From Nonlabens ulvanivorans (GTDB lineage Bacteria > Bacteroidota > Bacteroidia > Flavobacteriales > Flavobacteriaceae): a DNA stretch of 64,000 bases. This document shows, in pieces, positions 46,247 through 54,779 of this stretch. Position numbers and translations under genes: made by a program. Below the pieces are notes generated by a model. It saw only the letters and a program-made list of their open reading frames with translations. It was not told the DNA's origin and did no database searches. The stretch lies in NCBI RefSeq assembly GCF_000732625.1, contig NZ_JPJI01000032.1:1431180-1495179 (forward strand), written 5' to 3'. The first letter of the stretch is position 1; every line of letters starts with the position of its first letter.

Positions 46247-47716
46247 ATGTTAAACTGGGTTCTTAGTAATTGGTTTTTAAGTCTGCTTATTATCAATTAT
46301 ATCGTTGCGTTAAGTGCAGCGTTTTTCTTGATACGTAGTAATCAGAACCCACGTAAAACAGTTTCTTCATTATTGTTTTTAGTAGCCTTACCTTTTTTAG
46401 GATTGGGTATCTATTACTTTTTTGGTCTTGAATACCGAAAATCTAAAATTTTTAAAAGAAAAGATCTTAATGCAAATGAACTTATTCAAGACTGGAATAA
46501 ACGTTTGCATGTATCAAATGATGATCTTGATAAATATGAAGAGACTTTTTTAATAGATCGTCTTAAAATGGTGAAGCTGTTAAGACATAACCAGGCAGCA
46601 CCCTTAACGTTACGCAATAATTTAGATGTTTTAATCAACGGTAGATCAAAATTTGATCGTGTTTTTGAGGATATTAAAAACGCTCAAAATCATATTCATC
46701 TTGAGTATTTTATTTTGAGTGACGATCATATCGGGACAGATGTGATCGATGCTTTAATAGAAGCTGCAAAACGTGGAATTGAAGTTAAAATTATTTATGA
46801 TTCTGTAGGAAGTTCTATCTCTAGAGCTAATAAGAGCAGAATGAATGCTGTAGGTATCGAGTATGAGGCATTTATGCCTGTTCTTTTTTCAAAATTTACA
46901 CGTAAGGCAAATTATCGCGATCATCGTAAAATTTTTATTATTGATGGTAGTATAGGTTATATAGGTGGCGTGAATATAAGTGATGATTATGTGAATGAGC
47001 CCGTAAATCACAATGGTCAGTTCTGGCGTGATACACACCTGCGTATAGAAGGTCATGCTGTTAAAAGCCTGCAAGCGCAATGGTTGTTGAACTGGTACTT
47101 TGTGAAACGACAAGATGAAAATTATGAAATTCCATCTAGCTATTTCCCAGAGATTGATTTTCCTGAAAATAAAGCCGTTCAAATAGCTGCTAGTGGTCCC
47201 GATACAGACTGGGCAAATATTATGGAAGCACTTTTTATTGCTATTAACACAGCAGAGAAAAGTATTTATATCACCACACCGTATTTTATACCCAATGAAG
47301 CGATTTTAACGAGCTTAAAAAGTGCTGCACGCAGTGGTGTAGAAATTCACATCATGGTGCCTAAAAAAGGAGATAGTTGGGCAGCAAGATATGCGTCTAG
47401 ATCATATTTCCAGGATTTATTAGAAAGTGGTATATATGTTCACTGGTATCATAGGGGAATGCTACATGCAAAAACAATGGTAGTTGATGATATGTTTTGT
47501 ACCATAGGGACTTCAAATATGGATTATCGCAGTTTTGATATTAATTTTGAGATTAACGCATTAATTTATGATGAAGAGATTTCACAAGAATTAAATGTCC
47601 AATTTCAAAAGGATTTAGAATATTGCGAAGAAGTTTTATTAGAGCTGTGGATAAAAAGAGATAAAGCAAATAAGTTTAAAGAGTCTTTTTGTAGATTGTG
47701 GGCTCCTTTATTATAA
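46247..47716 (+). CDS. cls: Cardiolipin synthase
   Basis: The 489-residue phospholipase D-type enzyme has two N-terminal membrane helices (WFLSLLIINYIVALSAAFFLI and VSSLLFLVALPFLGLGIYYFFGL) and two HxK(x4)D active-site motifs: NYRDHRKIFIIDGSIGYIGG and GMLHAKTMVVDDMFCTIGTSN. It joins two phosphatidylglycerols. Its length and topology match bacterial ClsA-like proteins. It begins two bases after the transglycosylase stop. Confidence 0.95.
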   Translation: MLNWVLSNWFLSLLIINYIVALSAAFFLIRSNQNPRKTVSSLLFLVALPFLGLGIYYFFGLEYRKSKIFKRKDLNANELIQDWNKRLHVSNDDLDKYEETFLIDRLKMVKLLRHNQAAPLTLRNNLDVLINGRSKFDRVFEDIKNAQNHIHLEYFILSDDHIGTDVIDALIEAAKRGIEVKIIYDSVGSSISRANKSRMNAVGIEYEAFMPVLFSKFTRKANYRDHRKIFIIDGSIGYIGGVNISDDYVNEPVNHNGQFWRDTHLRIEGHAVKSLQAQWLLNWYFVKRQDENYEIPSSYFPEIDFPENKAVQIAASGPDTDWANIMEALFIAINTAEKSIYITTPYFIPNEAILTSLKSAARSGVEIHIMVPKKGDSWAARYASRSYFQDLLESGIYVHWYHRGMLHAKTMVVDDMFCTIGTSNMDYRSFDINFEINALIYDEEISQELNVQFQKDLEYCEEVLLELWIKRDKANKFKESFCRLWAPLL

Positions 47717-47718
47717 CT

Positions 47719-48120
47719 ATGAAACCAAAAAAGAAAATGACATTAGAAATTATTTTACTCTTATTGCTATTAGGCTTATTAGCAGGATTTTTAAGTGGTA
47801 GTGTAGGAGTAGGTGGTGGCGTTATTATGGTGCCACTAGCAATATGGTTTTTAGGTTATAGTCAGCATCAAGCACAAGGATTAAGTCTTGCTGTATTAGC
47901 AGTTCCTGTCACATTTCTTGCTGCATATACGTATCATAAAAATGGTCATGAACTCGACTGGCGTTATGCATTAGTGATCGCTGTTGCTTTTGTTTTTGGT
48001 GGTTATTTTGGAACTAAATTAGCAATAAGTATAAATCAACAGTTATTAAAAAAGATTTTTGGAGTTATTTTAATAATTGTAGCCGTTAAAATGATTTTTT
48101 TCTCTAGCGCCAAAGCTTAA
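47719..48120 (+). CDS. Half-size TSUP (TauE/SafE) family membrane protein
   Basis: The start is ATG 47719, two bases after the cls stop; a frame from 47698 would overlap cls. The 133-residue product has the TSUP motif SGSVGVGGGVIMVPLAIWFLGYSQHQAQGLSLAVLAVPVTF followed by three more helices. Typical TSUP transporters have about 250 residues in two repeated halves; this one holds a single half. It may work as a dimer. Substrate is unknown. It shares the operon with cls. Confidence 0.82.
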   Translation: MKPKKKMTLEIILLLLLLGLLAGFLSGSVGVGGGVIMVPLAIWFLGYSQHQAQGLSLAVLAVPVTFLAAYTYHKNGHELDWRYALVIAVAFVFGGYFGTKLAISINQQLLKKIFGVILIIVAVKMIFFSSAKA

Positions 48121-48199
48121 TGTATTAAGAAAACCCTAACAATAGATAAACGATAAAAGCTGTTTATTTACATTTAAATTAATTCAATTTTTTTCAATT

Positions 48200-49045
48200 A
48201 TGAAATATACATTACTTGCTTTTATGTCATTATTTGTAGCTACAACTCTTACAGCACAAATAGAAGCACCACAACCTAGTCCTAGTGCTATGGTAAAACA
48301 AACCGTTGGTCTTACGGAAGTTACACTGGAGTACTCTAGACCGGCTATGAGAGATAGAGATATCTTTGGCGATTTAGTACCTTTTGATAAAATGTGGAGA
48401 ACCGGTGCAAATGCTAACTCTGAGGTTTCATTCTCTGATGATGTGATTGTGGCTGGGAAAGAATTAAAAGCTGGGACTTATGCAGTATTTACTAAGCCTG
48501 GTAAAAAAGAATGGGATGTTTATTTTTATACTGATCATTCTAATTGGGGAACACCTAGTGAGTGGGACGATTCTAAAGTAGCTGCAATGGTTACCGTGCC
48601 CGTAAGCAAACTAAAAAATACTCAAGAAAGTTTTACCATGGCAATTAATGAGATTAACATGGAAGGTGCTCATTTACAAATTATGTGGGCTAATACTATG
48701 GTAGCAGTTCCTTTCTCAGTGCCTACTAAAGCAAAAACTCAAGGTAGTATTGATAAAGTAATGGCAGGTCCTAGTGCAAACGATTACTATTCTGCAGCAT
48801 CTTTTTATCTTGATGCAGATAAAGATTTAGAAAAAGCACACGAATGGATTACTAAGGCAACTGTATTGAGCCCTAAAGCGTTTTGGATGTTCCGTAAAAA
48901 ATCACTTATAGAAGCTAAATTGGGCAATACGAGTGCAGCCATTGCATCTGCAAAGCAGTCTCTAGCATTAGCTACTGCTGCAGGTAATGCTGACTATGTA
49001 AAGATGAATAAAGATAGCCTTAAAGAATGGGGCGTTAAGATGTAA
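48200..49045 (+). CDS. Exported DUF2911 protein
   Basis: The 281-residue product has a signal peptide (MKYTLLAFMSLFVATTLTAQ) and the DUF2911 core: PSPSAMVKQTVGLTEVTLEYSRPAMRDRDIFG, FDKMWRTGANANSEVSFSDDVIVAGKELKAGTYAVFTKPG and DHSNWGTPSEWD. A C-terminal helical section (KAHEWITKATVLSPKAFWMFRKKSLIEAKLG) resembles TPR. It is predicted to act in the periplasm or be secreted. Function unknown. Just after it comes the left copy of a 57-bp repeat. Confidence 0.88.
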   Translation: MKYTLLAFMSLFVATTLTAQIEAPQPSPSAMVKQTVGLTEVTLEYSRPAMRDRDIFGDLVPFDKMWRTGANANSEVSFSDDVIVAGKELKAGTYAVFTKPGKKEWDVYFYTDHSNWGTPSEWDDSKVAAMVTVPVSKLKNTQESFTMAINEINMEGAHLQIMWANTMVAVPFSVPTKAKTQGSIDKVMAGPSANDYYSAASFYLDADKDLEKAHEWITKATVLSPKAFWMFRKKSLIEAKLGNTSAAIASAKQSLALATAAGNADYVKMNKDSLKEWGVKM

Positions 49046-49062
49046 TAACCTGTAAACAATAT

Positions 49063-49078
49063 CGCTTTTGCGAAAACG
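49063..49078. repeat. Iterated palindrome, degenerate copy within left 57-bp repeat
   Basis: CGCTTTTGCGAAAACG, two differences from the perfect form. The first (T for C) is shared with the copy in the right 57-bp repeat, so the two have a common ancestor. Confidence 0.75.
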
Positions 49079-49083
49079 TATTT

Positions 49084-49116
49084 AAAAAACCACTTAAGAA
49101 ATTAAGTGGTTTTTTT
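49084..49116 (+). terminator. Terminator within left 57-bp repeat
   Basis: AAAAAACCACTTAA pairs with TTAAGTGGTTTTTTT around GAAA. It follows the DUF2911 gene and has T-runs on both strands. Confidence 0.85.
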
Positions 49117-49180
49117 GTTATATGACGCAACCATTTTGATTATTATATACTATTAGTTAAAGGCTTATAAATTAAATATT

Positions 49181-50431
49181 ATGAAAAATAAAATAGTACT
49201 TATTTTAATCTGCTTTACAGTAATTTCTTGCGGATATGATAAAATAGAAAACGAACAAATTTTGGAAACTAATATAGTTTATCAAGATGAAGAGTTATTC
49301 AGTTTATTACTCAATGTACAAAATGAAATATTAGATAATAATCAACTGTCATGCATCAGATTTCTTTATCCTGTTAAAATTTATGAATTGGATCAAAACC
49401 GAAATGTGAAAACTTCAAAACATATAGAGAATAATAATGATTTATATAATTTTTTAATACATTTACCTATTAATAGTAATATTTATTTCAATTTTCCTCT
49501 AAATTATATTTTTCCAAATGGGACTATTATAGAGATCAATAATAAAGCAGATTTATTGCTTTGTATTAAAGGTTGTGTAGCTCAACAAACTCCACAAACT
49601 TATGAGACTCAGACTTATCAATTTATAACTCAAAATGCAGAAGTTTACTTTACTGGCTCTAATGAATGTAACACTAATGGAGATTATAATTTTAATACTG
49701 ATAAATTATTAGATAACTTAATAATTCCTAATACTTTGCCCAGTAGTTTTGATTTGTCACCTCTTTTACCACCCGTTGGAAATCAAGGTAGACAAGGTTC
49801 ATGTACCTCTTGGGCTATCACTTATTATTTAAAATCTTTTCAAGAACAGATTGAAACAGGACTGCCATACTCAGAACATAATATCATGAGTCCTGCATAT
49901 AGTTACAATCAATTAACACAAGGAATCTGTGAAGGAACTTCAATAACCGCAACATTAGAAATCTTGAAAGAAAAAGGAGCCGTATCAATGCAATCATTTC
50001 CATATCTAGATTATTCTTGTAATATTCAACCTAATAGTTTTCAAAATACAGAGGCATCTGCAAATAAAATAAGTGATTATAAATATTTAAGTGGCTCTAA
50101 TATGTTGTTAGAAATGAAAACCTTATTAAACGAACAAAAACCAATCATTATATCTGCATATTTAGATTCTCAATTTGGAATTGTTGATCAATTTGGTTTG
50201 TCAGCGTATAGAGAGCATCCTGTTGATTATAGTTCTTCAGGAAGTTGTCATGCAATGCTTGTAATTGGTTATTCAGATAATTACAATGCTTTTAAGGTTG
50301 TTAATTCATGGGGTGAAGATTGGGGAGATGATGGATTCGTTTGGATTGATTATGCTGCTTTTGTTAACGTAACAAATACTAATGCAGATTTTAAAGTAAT
50401 TAGTAATGCTGTTGTTGCTTTTGATGAATAA
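49181..50431 (+). CDS. Lipoprotein papain-family (C1A) cysteine peptidase
   Basis: The 416-residue product begins MKNKIVLILICFTVISCGYDKIENEQ, a lipoprotein signal with lipidated Cys17. The first 190 residues form a non-conserved propeptide-like region. The peptidase domain starts at LPPVGNQGRQGSCTSWAITYYLKSFQEQ, with the oxyanion Gln and the catalytic Cys. The catalytic His is in SSSGSCHAMLVIGYSD and the Asn in FKVVNSWGEDWGDDGFVWIDY. All four key papain positions are present. It should act outside the inner membrane. It is the first gene in the repeat-bracketed segment, 102 bp before an ECF sigma gene. Confidence 0.9.
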   Translation: MKNKIVLILICFTVISCGYDKIENEQILETNIVYQDEELFSLLLNVQNEILDNNQLSCIRFLYPVKIYELDQNRNVKTSKHIENNNDLYNFLIHLPINSNIYFNFPLNYIFPNGTIIEINNKADLLLCIKGCVAQQTPQTYETQTYQFITQNAEVYFTGSNECNTNGDYNFNTDKLLDNLIIPNTLPSSFDLSPLLPPVGNQGRQGSCTSWAITYYLKSFQEQIETGLPYSEHNIMSPAYSYNQLTQGICEGTSITATLEILKEKGAVSMQSFPYLDYSCNIQPNSFQNTEASANKISDYKYLSGSNMLLEMKTLLNEQKPIIISAYLDSQFGIVDQFGLSAYREHPVDYSSSGSCHAMLVIGYSDNYNAFKVVNSWGEDWGDDGFVWIDYAAFVNVTNTNADFKVISNAVVAFDE

Positions 50432-50533
50432 TATTTATAATTTATATGTTGACCTCTTAATTTTCGATGTAATCTTGGGATGATGATTATACTATTGAGT
50501 TAAGTAAATTTTTTAATTTTTAAATCAACAATA

Positions 50534-51088
50534 TTGAATTTAAAAGAACTTCTTAAATCTTGTAAAAAAGATGATATAAACGCTCAAAAAGAGCTTTATG
50601 ATCAATATAAAGAAGTGCTCTTTATTTTGTGCTTAAAATATAGCCGTAATAGAGAAGAGGCTGAAGATATTCTTCATGATTCATTTATGATCATATTTAC
50701 ATCGATAAATAAATATAAAGGAAAAGGCAGTTTTGAAGGCTGGATGAAACGTATCGTAATTAATACAGCTATTTCTTCATTTAAAAAAGCTTCTAATTTT
50801 AATATCTTATTAAATGAGGAAATAACTAAAGAAGTATTAATTGAGGAAGATTTTATAGAGACTATTCCACTTCAGGAAATTTTAATTGCGGTGCAGCAAT
50901 TACCAGATCGATATCGAATGGTATTTAATTTATATGAAATGGATGGTTATAGTCACAAACAGATTAGTAAAATGCTTGACATTACAATAGGTACATCAAA
51001 ATCTAATCTAAATCGTGCTAAAACTATTCTTAAAGGAAGTTTACAAAAGTGGAGCGTTAATTCAAAAAACAGATCTTATGGTAACTAA
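50534..51088 (+). CDS. ECF-subfamily RNA polymerase sigma factor
   Basis: The 184-residue sigma factor starts at TTG (MNLKELLKSC); no ATG lies nearby in frame. Region 2 is YDQYKEVLFILCLKYSRNREEAEDILHDSFMIIFTSINKYKGKGSFEGWMKRIVINTAISSFKK. Region 4 is LPDRYRMVFNLYEMDGYSHKQISKMLDITIGTSKSNLNRAKTILK, a normal helix-turn-helix. It overlaps the downstream gene by 11 bases, typical of a sigma/anti-sigma pair. Its regulon is not known. Confidence 0.93.
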   Translation: MNLKELLKSCKKDDINAQKELYDQYKEVLFILCLKYSRNREEAEDILHDSFMIIFTSINKYKGKGSFEGWMKRIVINTAISSFKKASNFNILLNEEITKEVLIEEDFIETIPLQEILIAVQQLPDRYRMVFNLYEMDGYSHKQISKMLDITIGTSKSNLNRAKTILKGSLQKWSVNSKNRSYGN

Positions 51089-52451
51089 TAAAGAAATAGG
51101 GTCTTCTATAAATGATAAATTGAAATCACTAAATGCAACTCCTAGTGATAAAGTTTGGAAGGAATTAGAAAGGGATTTGAAAAAAAAGAAGAGAAAAAGA
51201 TTGATTCCATTTTGGTTTTGGATCACTGGTATTGGAATATTATTTGTTGGATTTCTATTTAATGGTTTGATTTTTAATTTCTTCTTAAATAATTATTCAA
51301 ACAAAGATTTTAACGAATTACCGATAGTAGATTATCAAACTGATAAAGCTGGGAATAAATTTAAATCGAAAGATCAAAAGGGATTATCTAGTACAGATTT
51401 TAAATCTAGTCAAGATAGCCTTATATCCAATCAAGTTTTGCTTGAGGAAAATGAAGGTCCAGTAAACAAAAATTTCAATGGTCCGATTTATGTCAATCAA
51501 ACAATATTTAAAAATACAGCTTCAAAAGCTAAAAATATTTTGGATACTCAAATTACCTCAAACTCTGAATTTGATAGAGTAGGGCGTGGTGATGCAAAAA
51601 GTAATGATATACTTTTAAAAAGCACTAATACTATCGTCGATGATAAATTAAGAGAGATAAAAACAGCAATCGATTCTTCAGCTAACAAGTTTGAAGATCT
51701 ACTCGAGCATAATGAAGACAGCCTAACGAAGAAAAAAAATAGTTTTAAGTTAGAGATGAATGAGAAAAAAGATAGCCTAAAAGAGATTTATAAAAACCCT
51801 TGGAGTGTAAGTGTTTCTGGAATCATAAATAGGTATAACATTTCTAATGGAGAATCCGTAATAGACAGAAGACTGAATGACAATCAGATAGATAGAGATA
51901 TTCAATTAAACTACGGAATAGCTCTTCATCATAACTTGTATAATAGATGGACATTAAGGGTAGGTGCTAACCTAATCAAGTACAATCAATCAACTAGAAA
52001 TATAGATTCTAACATTATAAATTTTGAATCGCTTGAACATATTTCTTATGACGTCGATCAGCAAATACTGAATAACTTTATTGCGGCATCATCCACGATA
52101 GAAATCAGACAGAAATATACTTATCTAGAGATTCCAATACAAGCCCGTTATTCTCTAATAAACGGAAATACTGATCTTGCCACAATTCTTGGTTTTCAGA
52201 ATCGATTGTTACTTAACGATCAAACGTTTTTAAATTCAAAATCAAAAGAATTGTTGATCGGGAAGTCAAACAATGTTTACGATTATGGAGTATCTGTACA
52301 TTTATCTTTAGCTAGCAGAATTCATTTATACAAAAAGCTATATTTTAATGTGGAACCTGCTATTTATTATCATATCCAACCATTTGATAATAGAGGGATT
52401 AATCTACTTTCAGAGTTTAGATTAACAACCAGTCTAGAATACAAATTCTAA
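51078..52451 (+). CDS. Putative envelope-spanning anti-sigma/outer-membrane barrel protein
   Basis: I place the start at ATG 51078, which overlaps the sigma gene by 11 bases. The 457-residue product has four parts: a basic cytosolic N-terminus (SLNATPSDKVWKELERDLKKKKRKR), a single membrane helix at about residues 42-70, a polar Ser/Lys/Asn-rich periplasmic linker to about residue 238, and a C-terminal strand-rich domain of about 215 residues ending in aromatic EYKF. That tail looks like an eight-stranded outer-membrane barrel. I infer that it ties the outer membrane to the sigma factor. The architecture recurs next to ECF sigma genes in Bacteroidota, but I know of no experimental work on it. 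Confidence 0.7.
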   Translation: MVTNKEIGSSINDKLKSLNATPSDKVWKELERDLKKKKRKRLIPFWFWITGIGILFVGFLFNGLIFNFFLNNYSNKDFNELPIVDYQTDKAGNKFKSKDQKGLSSTDFKSSQDSLISNQVLLEENEGPVNKNFNGPIYVNQTIFKNTASKAKNILDTQITSNSEFDRVGRGDAKSNDILLKSTNTIVDDKLREIKTAIDSSANKFEDLLEHNEDSLTKKKNSFKLEMNEKKDSLKEIYKNPWSVSVSGIINRYNISNGESVIDRRLNDNQIDRDIQLNYGIALHHNLYNRWTLRVGANLIKYNQSTRNIDSNIINFESLEHISYDVDQQILNNFIAASSTIEIRQKYTYLEIPIQARYSLINGNTDLATILGFQNRLLLNDQTFLNSKSKELLIGKSNNVYDYGVSVHLSLASRIHLYKKLYFNVEPAIYYHIQPFDNRGINLLSEFRLTTSLEYKF

Positions 52452-52463
52452 TTATAGCCTGAT

Positions 52464-52479
52464 CGCTTTTGCGAAAGCG
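52464..52479. repeat. Iterated palindrome, one-mismatch copy within right 57-bp repeat
   Basis: CGCTTTTGCGAAAGCG, one change from the perfect 16-mer, the same T-for-C change as in the left 57-bp repeat. Confidence 0.8.
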
Positions 52480-52484
52480 TATTT

Positions 52485-52516
52485 AAAAAACCACTTAAGA
52501 AATTAAGTGGTTTTTT
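52485..52516. terminator. Bidirectional terminator within right 57-bp repeat
   Basis: AAAAAACCACTTAA pairs with TTAAGTGGTTTTTT around GAAA. It separates two converging genes, and both strands have a T-tract after the stem. Confidence 0.85.
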
Positions 52517-52519
52517 GTT

Positions 52520-53026
52520 TTAAAAAGAGAATGTCATTAATTGCACAGCACCAAAAATAAACCTAATCATCAAGATTACGGAGATAATAATCCCGATGAC
52601 TTTAAGAGTTTTATCCTGTATACTTAAAGCTATCAATAATGGTAATGCAGCCGAAATTAAGTTAACTAATCCCAGAAAAATATATTGAGAATTTGAAGAG
52701 TAACTATAACTAAAAATGGCACTCACAATAGCATTTAACAACATTGTTGATAACCACAAAATAAGGGTTGCAATCAATAATTTATCGCTTGATGACTTCT
52801 GGGCAGCCGGTTGTAAATTAGTTTGCTTATGGAAGGTTACATTTTGAACAGCTGCAGCAGGCTTTTGAAATAAAACATCTAATTCTGCAATGCTAGAGGC
52901 AGTTGCAACAAAACTTTTATTTTCAGTTCTAATCTTAAAATCAGGACGTAATGCTTTTTCTTTTAACTCATTTAGATGAAACGGGCCGAACTCATTTATG
53001 CCGTCTGAGTAATAATAATGTATCAT
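52520..53026 (-). CDS. GYF_2 (DUF4339) domain membrane protein
   Basis: The 168-residue product opens with a GYF_2-type domain (MIHYYYSDGINEFGPFHLNELKEKALRPDFKIRT) which binds short peptides in other proteins. A Pro/Ala/Gln-rich linker follows, then three hydrophobic helices (LLIATLILWLSTMLLNAIVSAIF, YIFLGLVNLISAALPLLIAL, VIGIIISVILMIRFIFGA). The topology puts the GYF domain in the cytosol. Function unknown. It is downstream of the SSS symporter gene by 13 bp and may be in its operon. Confidence 0.8.
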   Translation of the reverse strand: MIHYYYSDGINEFGPFHLNELKEKALRPDFKIRTENKSFVATASSIAELDVLFQKPAAAVQNVTFHKQTNLQPAAQKSSSDKLLIATLILWLSTMLLNAIVSAIFSYSYSSNSQYIFLGLVNLISAALPLLIALSIQDKTLKVIGIIISVILMIRFIFGAVQLMTFSF

Positions 53027-53039
53027 ATGATTTTAAAAT

Positions 53040-54779
53040 TTAAACGTCTTGAAAATGTGTGATTTCTTCAGTATCATTTTTAGAACCACTAGATTCTATC
53101 AACCATGCTAGTCCTACAGTAATCAATGCACCCAATGGATTCAACCATAAGAACGGTAATAATTTCACATCAGGAACAAACTCATCTACACAATAGAATG
53201 CTATCACAATAGCTTCTGAAATTAACGCGGCAATAAATATAGAACGACCACGTACTTTTTTTAAATAGAAAGCCACTAAGAAAATCCCAAGGATAGTTCC
53301 ATAAAATAGCGAACCTATAATATTTACTAGCTGTATCAAATTATCAAATAACGATACCACACTAGCAAAAATAATAGCTATTATTCCCCACATAAGTGTA
53401 AACCATTTACTCATGCGCACATAATGATCATCATCCTTAGTATCATTGTGATTAAAACGCTTATAAATATCTACGGCAGTCGTAGAGCTTAAGGCATTCA
53501 ACTCTGACGCTGTTGAACTCATTGCAGCACTTAAAATTACGGCTAGTAAAAGACCTATCAAGCCTTTAGGTAAATGGTGTAGAATAAAATGAATGAAAAC
53601 AAAGTCCTTATCATTAGTTTCAATACCATCGTCTGCTTTGGCTATTAATTGTCTTGCAGCTTCTCTGTTTTCTTCTTCTGCCTGACGGAAGTAATTCAGA
53701 CGTGACTCTAATTTATCTTCAGGTGCTATGTATTGATTATTCAGCTTTTTGGCATAGTTCTCTTGCATGGTTTGCTTTTCATGCAGGATAGAGTAGTGGC
53801 GCTCTTGTAAGGCTTCATAATCTGCTGCGTATTCACTTTCCATAACAGCTTTTTCGGCAGCAGGATTAAAATTCAAAGGTGTATCATTAAATTGATAGAA
53901 TACAAAAACCATGACACCTACCATAAGAATAAAGAATTGCATCGGTACTTTAAGTAATCCATTAAATAATAAGCCGATACGCATTTGCTTAATAGATTTA
54001 CCAGACAGGTAACGTTGTACTTGCGATTGATCAGTTCCAAAATAGCTTAACATTAAAAAACTAGCACCAAAAATGGCGCTCCATACATTGTAGCGATCAT
54101 TTAATGAAAAATCAAAATCTAAAATTTTCATCTTATCTGCGCTACCGGCCATGGTTAATGCATTGTCAAAGGTTACATTATCAGGTAACTGTGTAACAAT
54201 AAGAACAAAGGCAGTAATCATACCTGCCATGATGATGATCATTTGCTGTTTTTGGGTAACGTTTACCGCTTTAGTTCCACCAGATACGGTATAAATTATA
54301 ACTAGAATTCCTATAATTATATTTAGATATTTTAGTTCCCAATCCAGTACGGCACTCAGTATAATAGCTGGTGCATAAATGGTAATTCCTGCAGCTAGTC
54401 CACGTTGTATAAGAAATAGGATTGAGGCTAGTGATCTGGTTTGAACATCAAATCGCTTTTCTAAAAATTCATAAGCAGTGTATACTTTAAGCTTATGATA
54501 AATGGGAATGAATGTCACACAAATTATGATAATCGCAATAGGCAGACCAAAATAGAACTGGACAAATTCTAAACCATCTGTATAAGCCTGTCCTGGTGTA
54601 CTTAAAAATGTTATAGCACTAGCCTGTGTTGCCATTACCGATAGTCCTACCGTCCACCATCTTGCATCACCACCTTTAATATACTCTTCGCTGGTTTGTT
54701 TTCCTCGAGTTTTATAAACTCCATACAACACTATAAAGGCTAGTGTTGATGTAAGAATCGTCCAATCAATTATTTCCAT
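53040..54779 (-). CDS. Sodium:solute symporter (SSS family) with coiled-coil insertion
   Basis: The 579-residue transporter has an SSS core: GVYKTRGKQTSEEYIKGGDARWWTVGLSVMATQASAITFLSTPGQAY (helix 2 signature), GTDQSQVQRYLSG and AAMSSTASELNALSSTTAVDIYKR. About 13 membrane helices are visible. Between helices near residues 300 and 392 is a 90-residue charged, helical insertion (AVMESEYAADYEALQERHY, HEKQTMQENYAKKLNNQY, RLNYFRQAEEENREAARQL) absent from typical SSS proteins. The start overlaps the 35-residue peptide gene by 14 bases. Substrate is unknown; the neighbouring PIG-L deacetylase suggests an amino sugar or a related product. Confidence 0.92.
   Translation of the reverse strand: MEIIDWTILTSTLAFIVLYGVYKTRGKQTSEEYIKGGDARWWTVGLSVMATQASAITFLSTPGQAYTDGLEFVQFYFGLPIAIIIICVTFIPIYHKLKVYTAYEFLEKRFDVQTRSLASILFLIQRGLAAGITIYAPAIILSAVLDWELKYLNIIIGILVIIYTVSGGTKAVNVTQKQQMIIIMAGMITAFVLIVTQLPDNVTFDNALTMAGSADKMKILDFDFSLNDRYNVWSAIFGASFLMLSYFGTDQSQVQRYLSGKSIKQMRIGLLFNGLLKVPMQFFILMVGVMVFVFYQFNDTPLNFNPAAEKAVMESEYAADYEALQERHYSILHEKQTMQENYAKKLNNQYIAPEDKLESRLNYFRQAEEENREAARQLIAKADDGIETNDKDFVFIHFILHHLPKGLIGLLLAVILSAAMSSTASELNALSSTTAVDIYKRFNHNDTKDDDHYVRMSKWFTLMWGIIAIIFASVVSLFDNLIQLVNIIGSLFYGTILGIFLVAFYLKKVRGRSIFIAALISEAIVIAFYCVDEFVPDVKLLPFLWLNPLGALITVGLAWLIESSGSKNDTEEITHFQDV

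Larger units (their letters stand above)
49061..49117. repeat. 57-bp direct repeat, left copy (palindrome plus terminator)
   Basis: The unit consists of a degenerate iterated palindrome (CGCTTTTGCGAAAACG), a spacer GTATTTA and a hairpin terminator. The right copy at 52462-52517 differs by one substitution (A for G) and one T in the tail. The two copies bracket a 3.34-kb segment. Confidence 0.92.
52462..52517. repeat. 57-bp direct repeat, right copy (palindrome plus terminator)
   Basis: The same unit as at 49061-49117, with one substitution and a one-base shorter T-run. It lies ten bases after the stop of the barrel-domain gene and abuts the stop of the converging GYF_2 gene. Confidence 0.92.
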
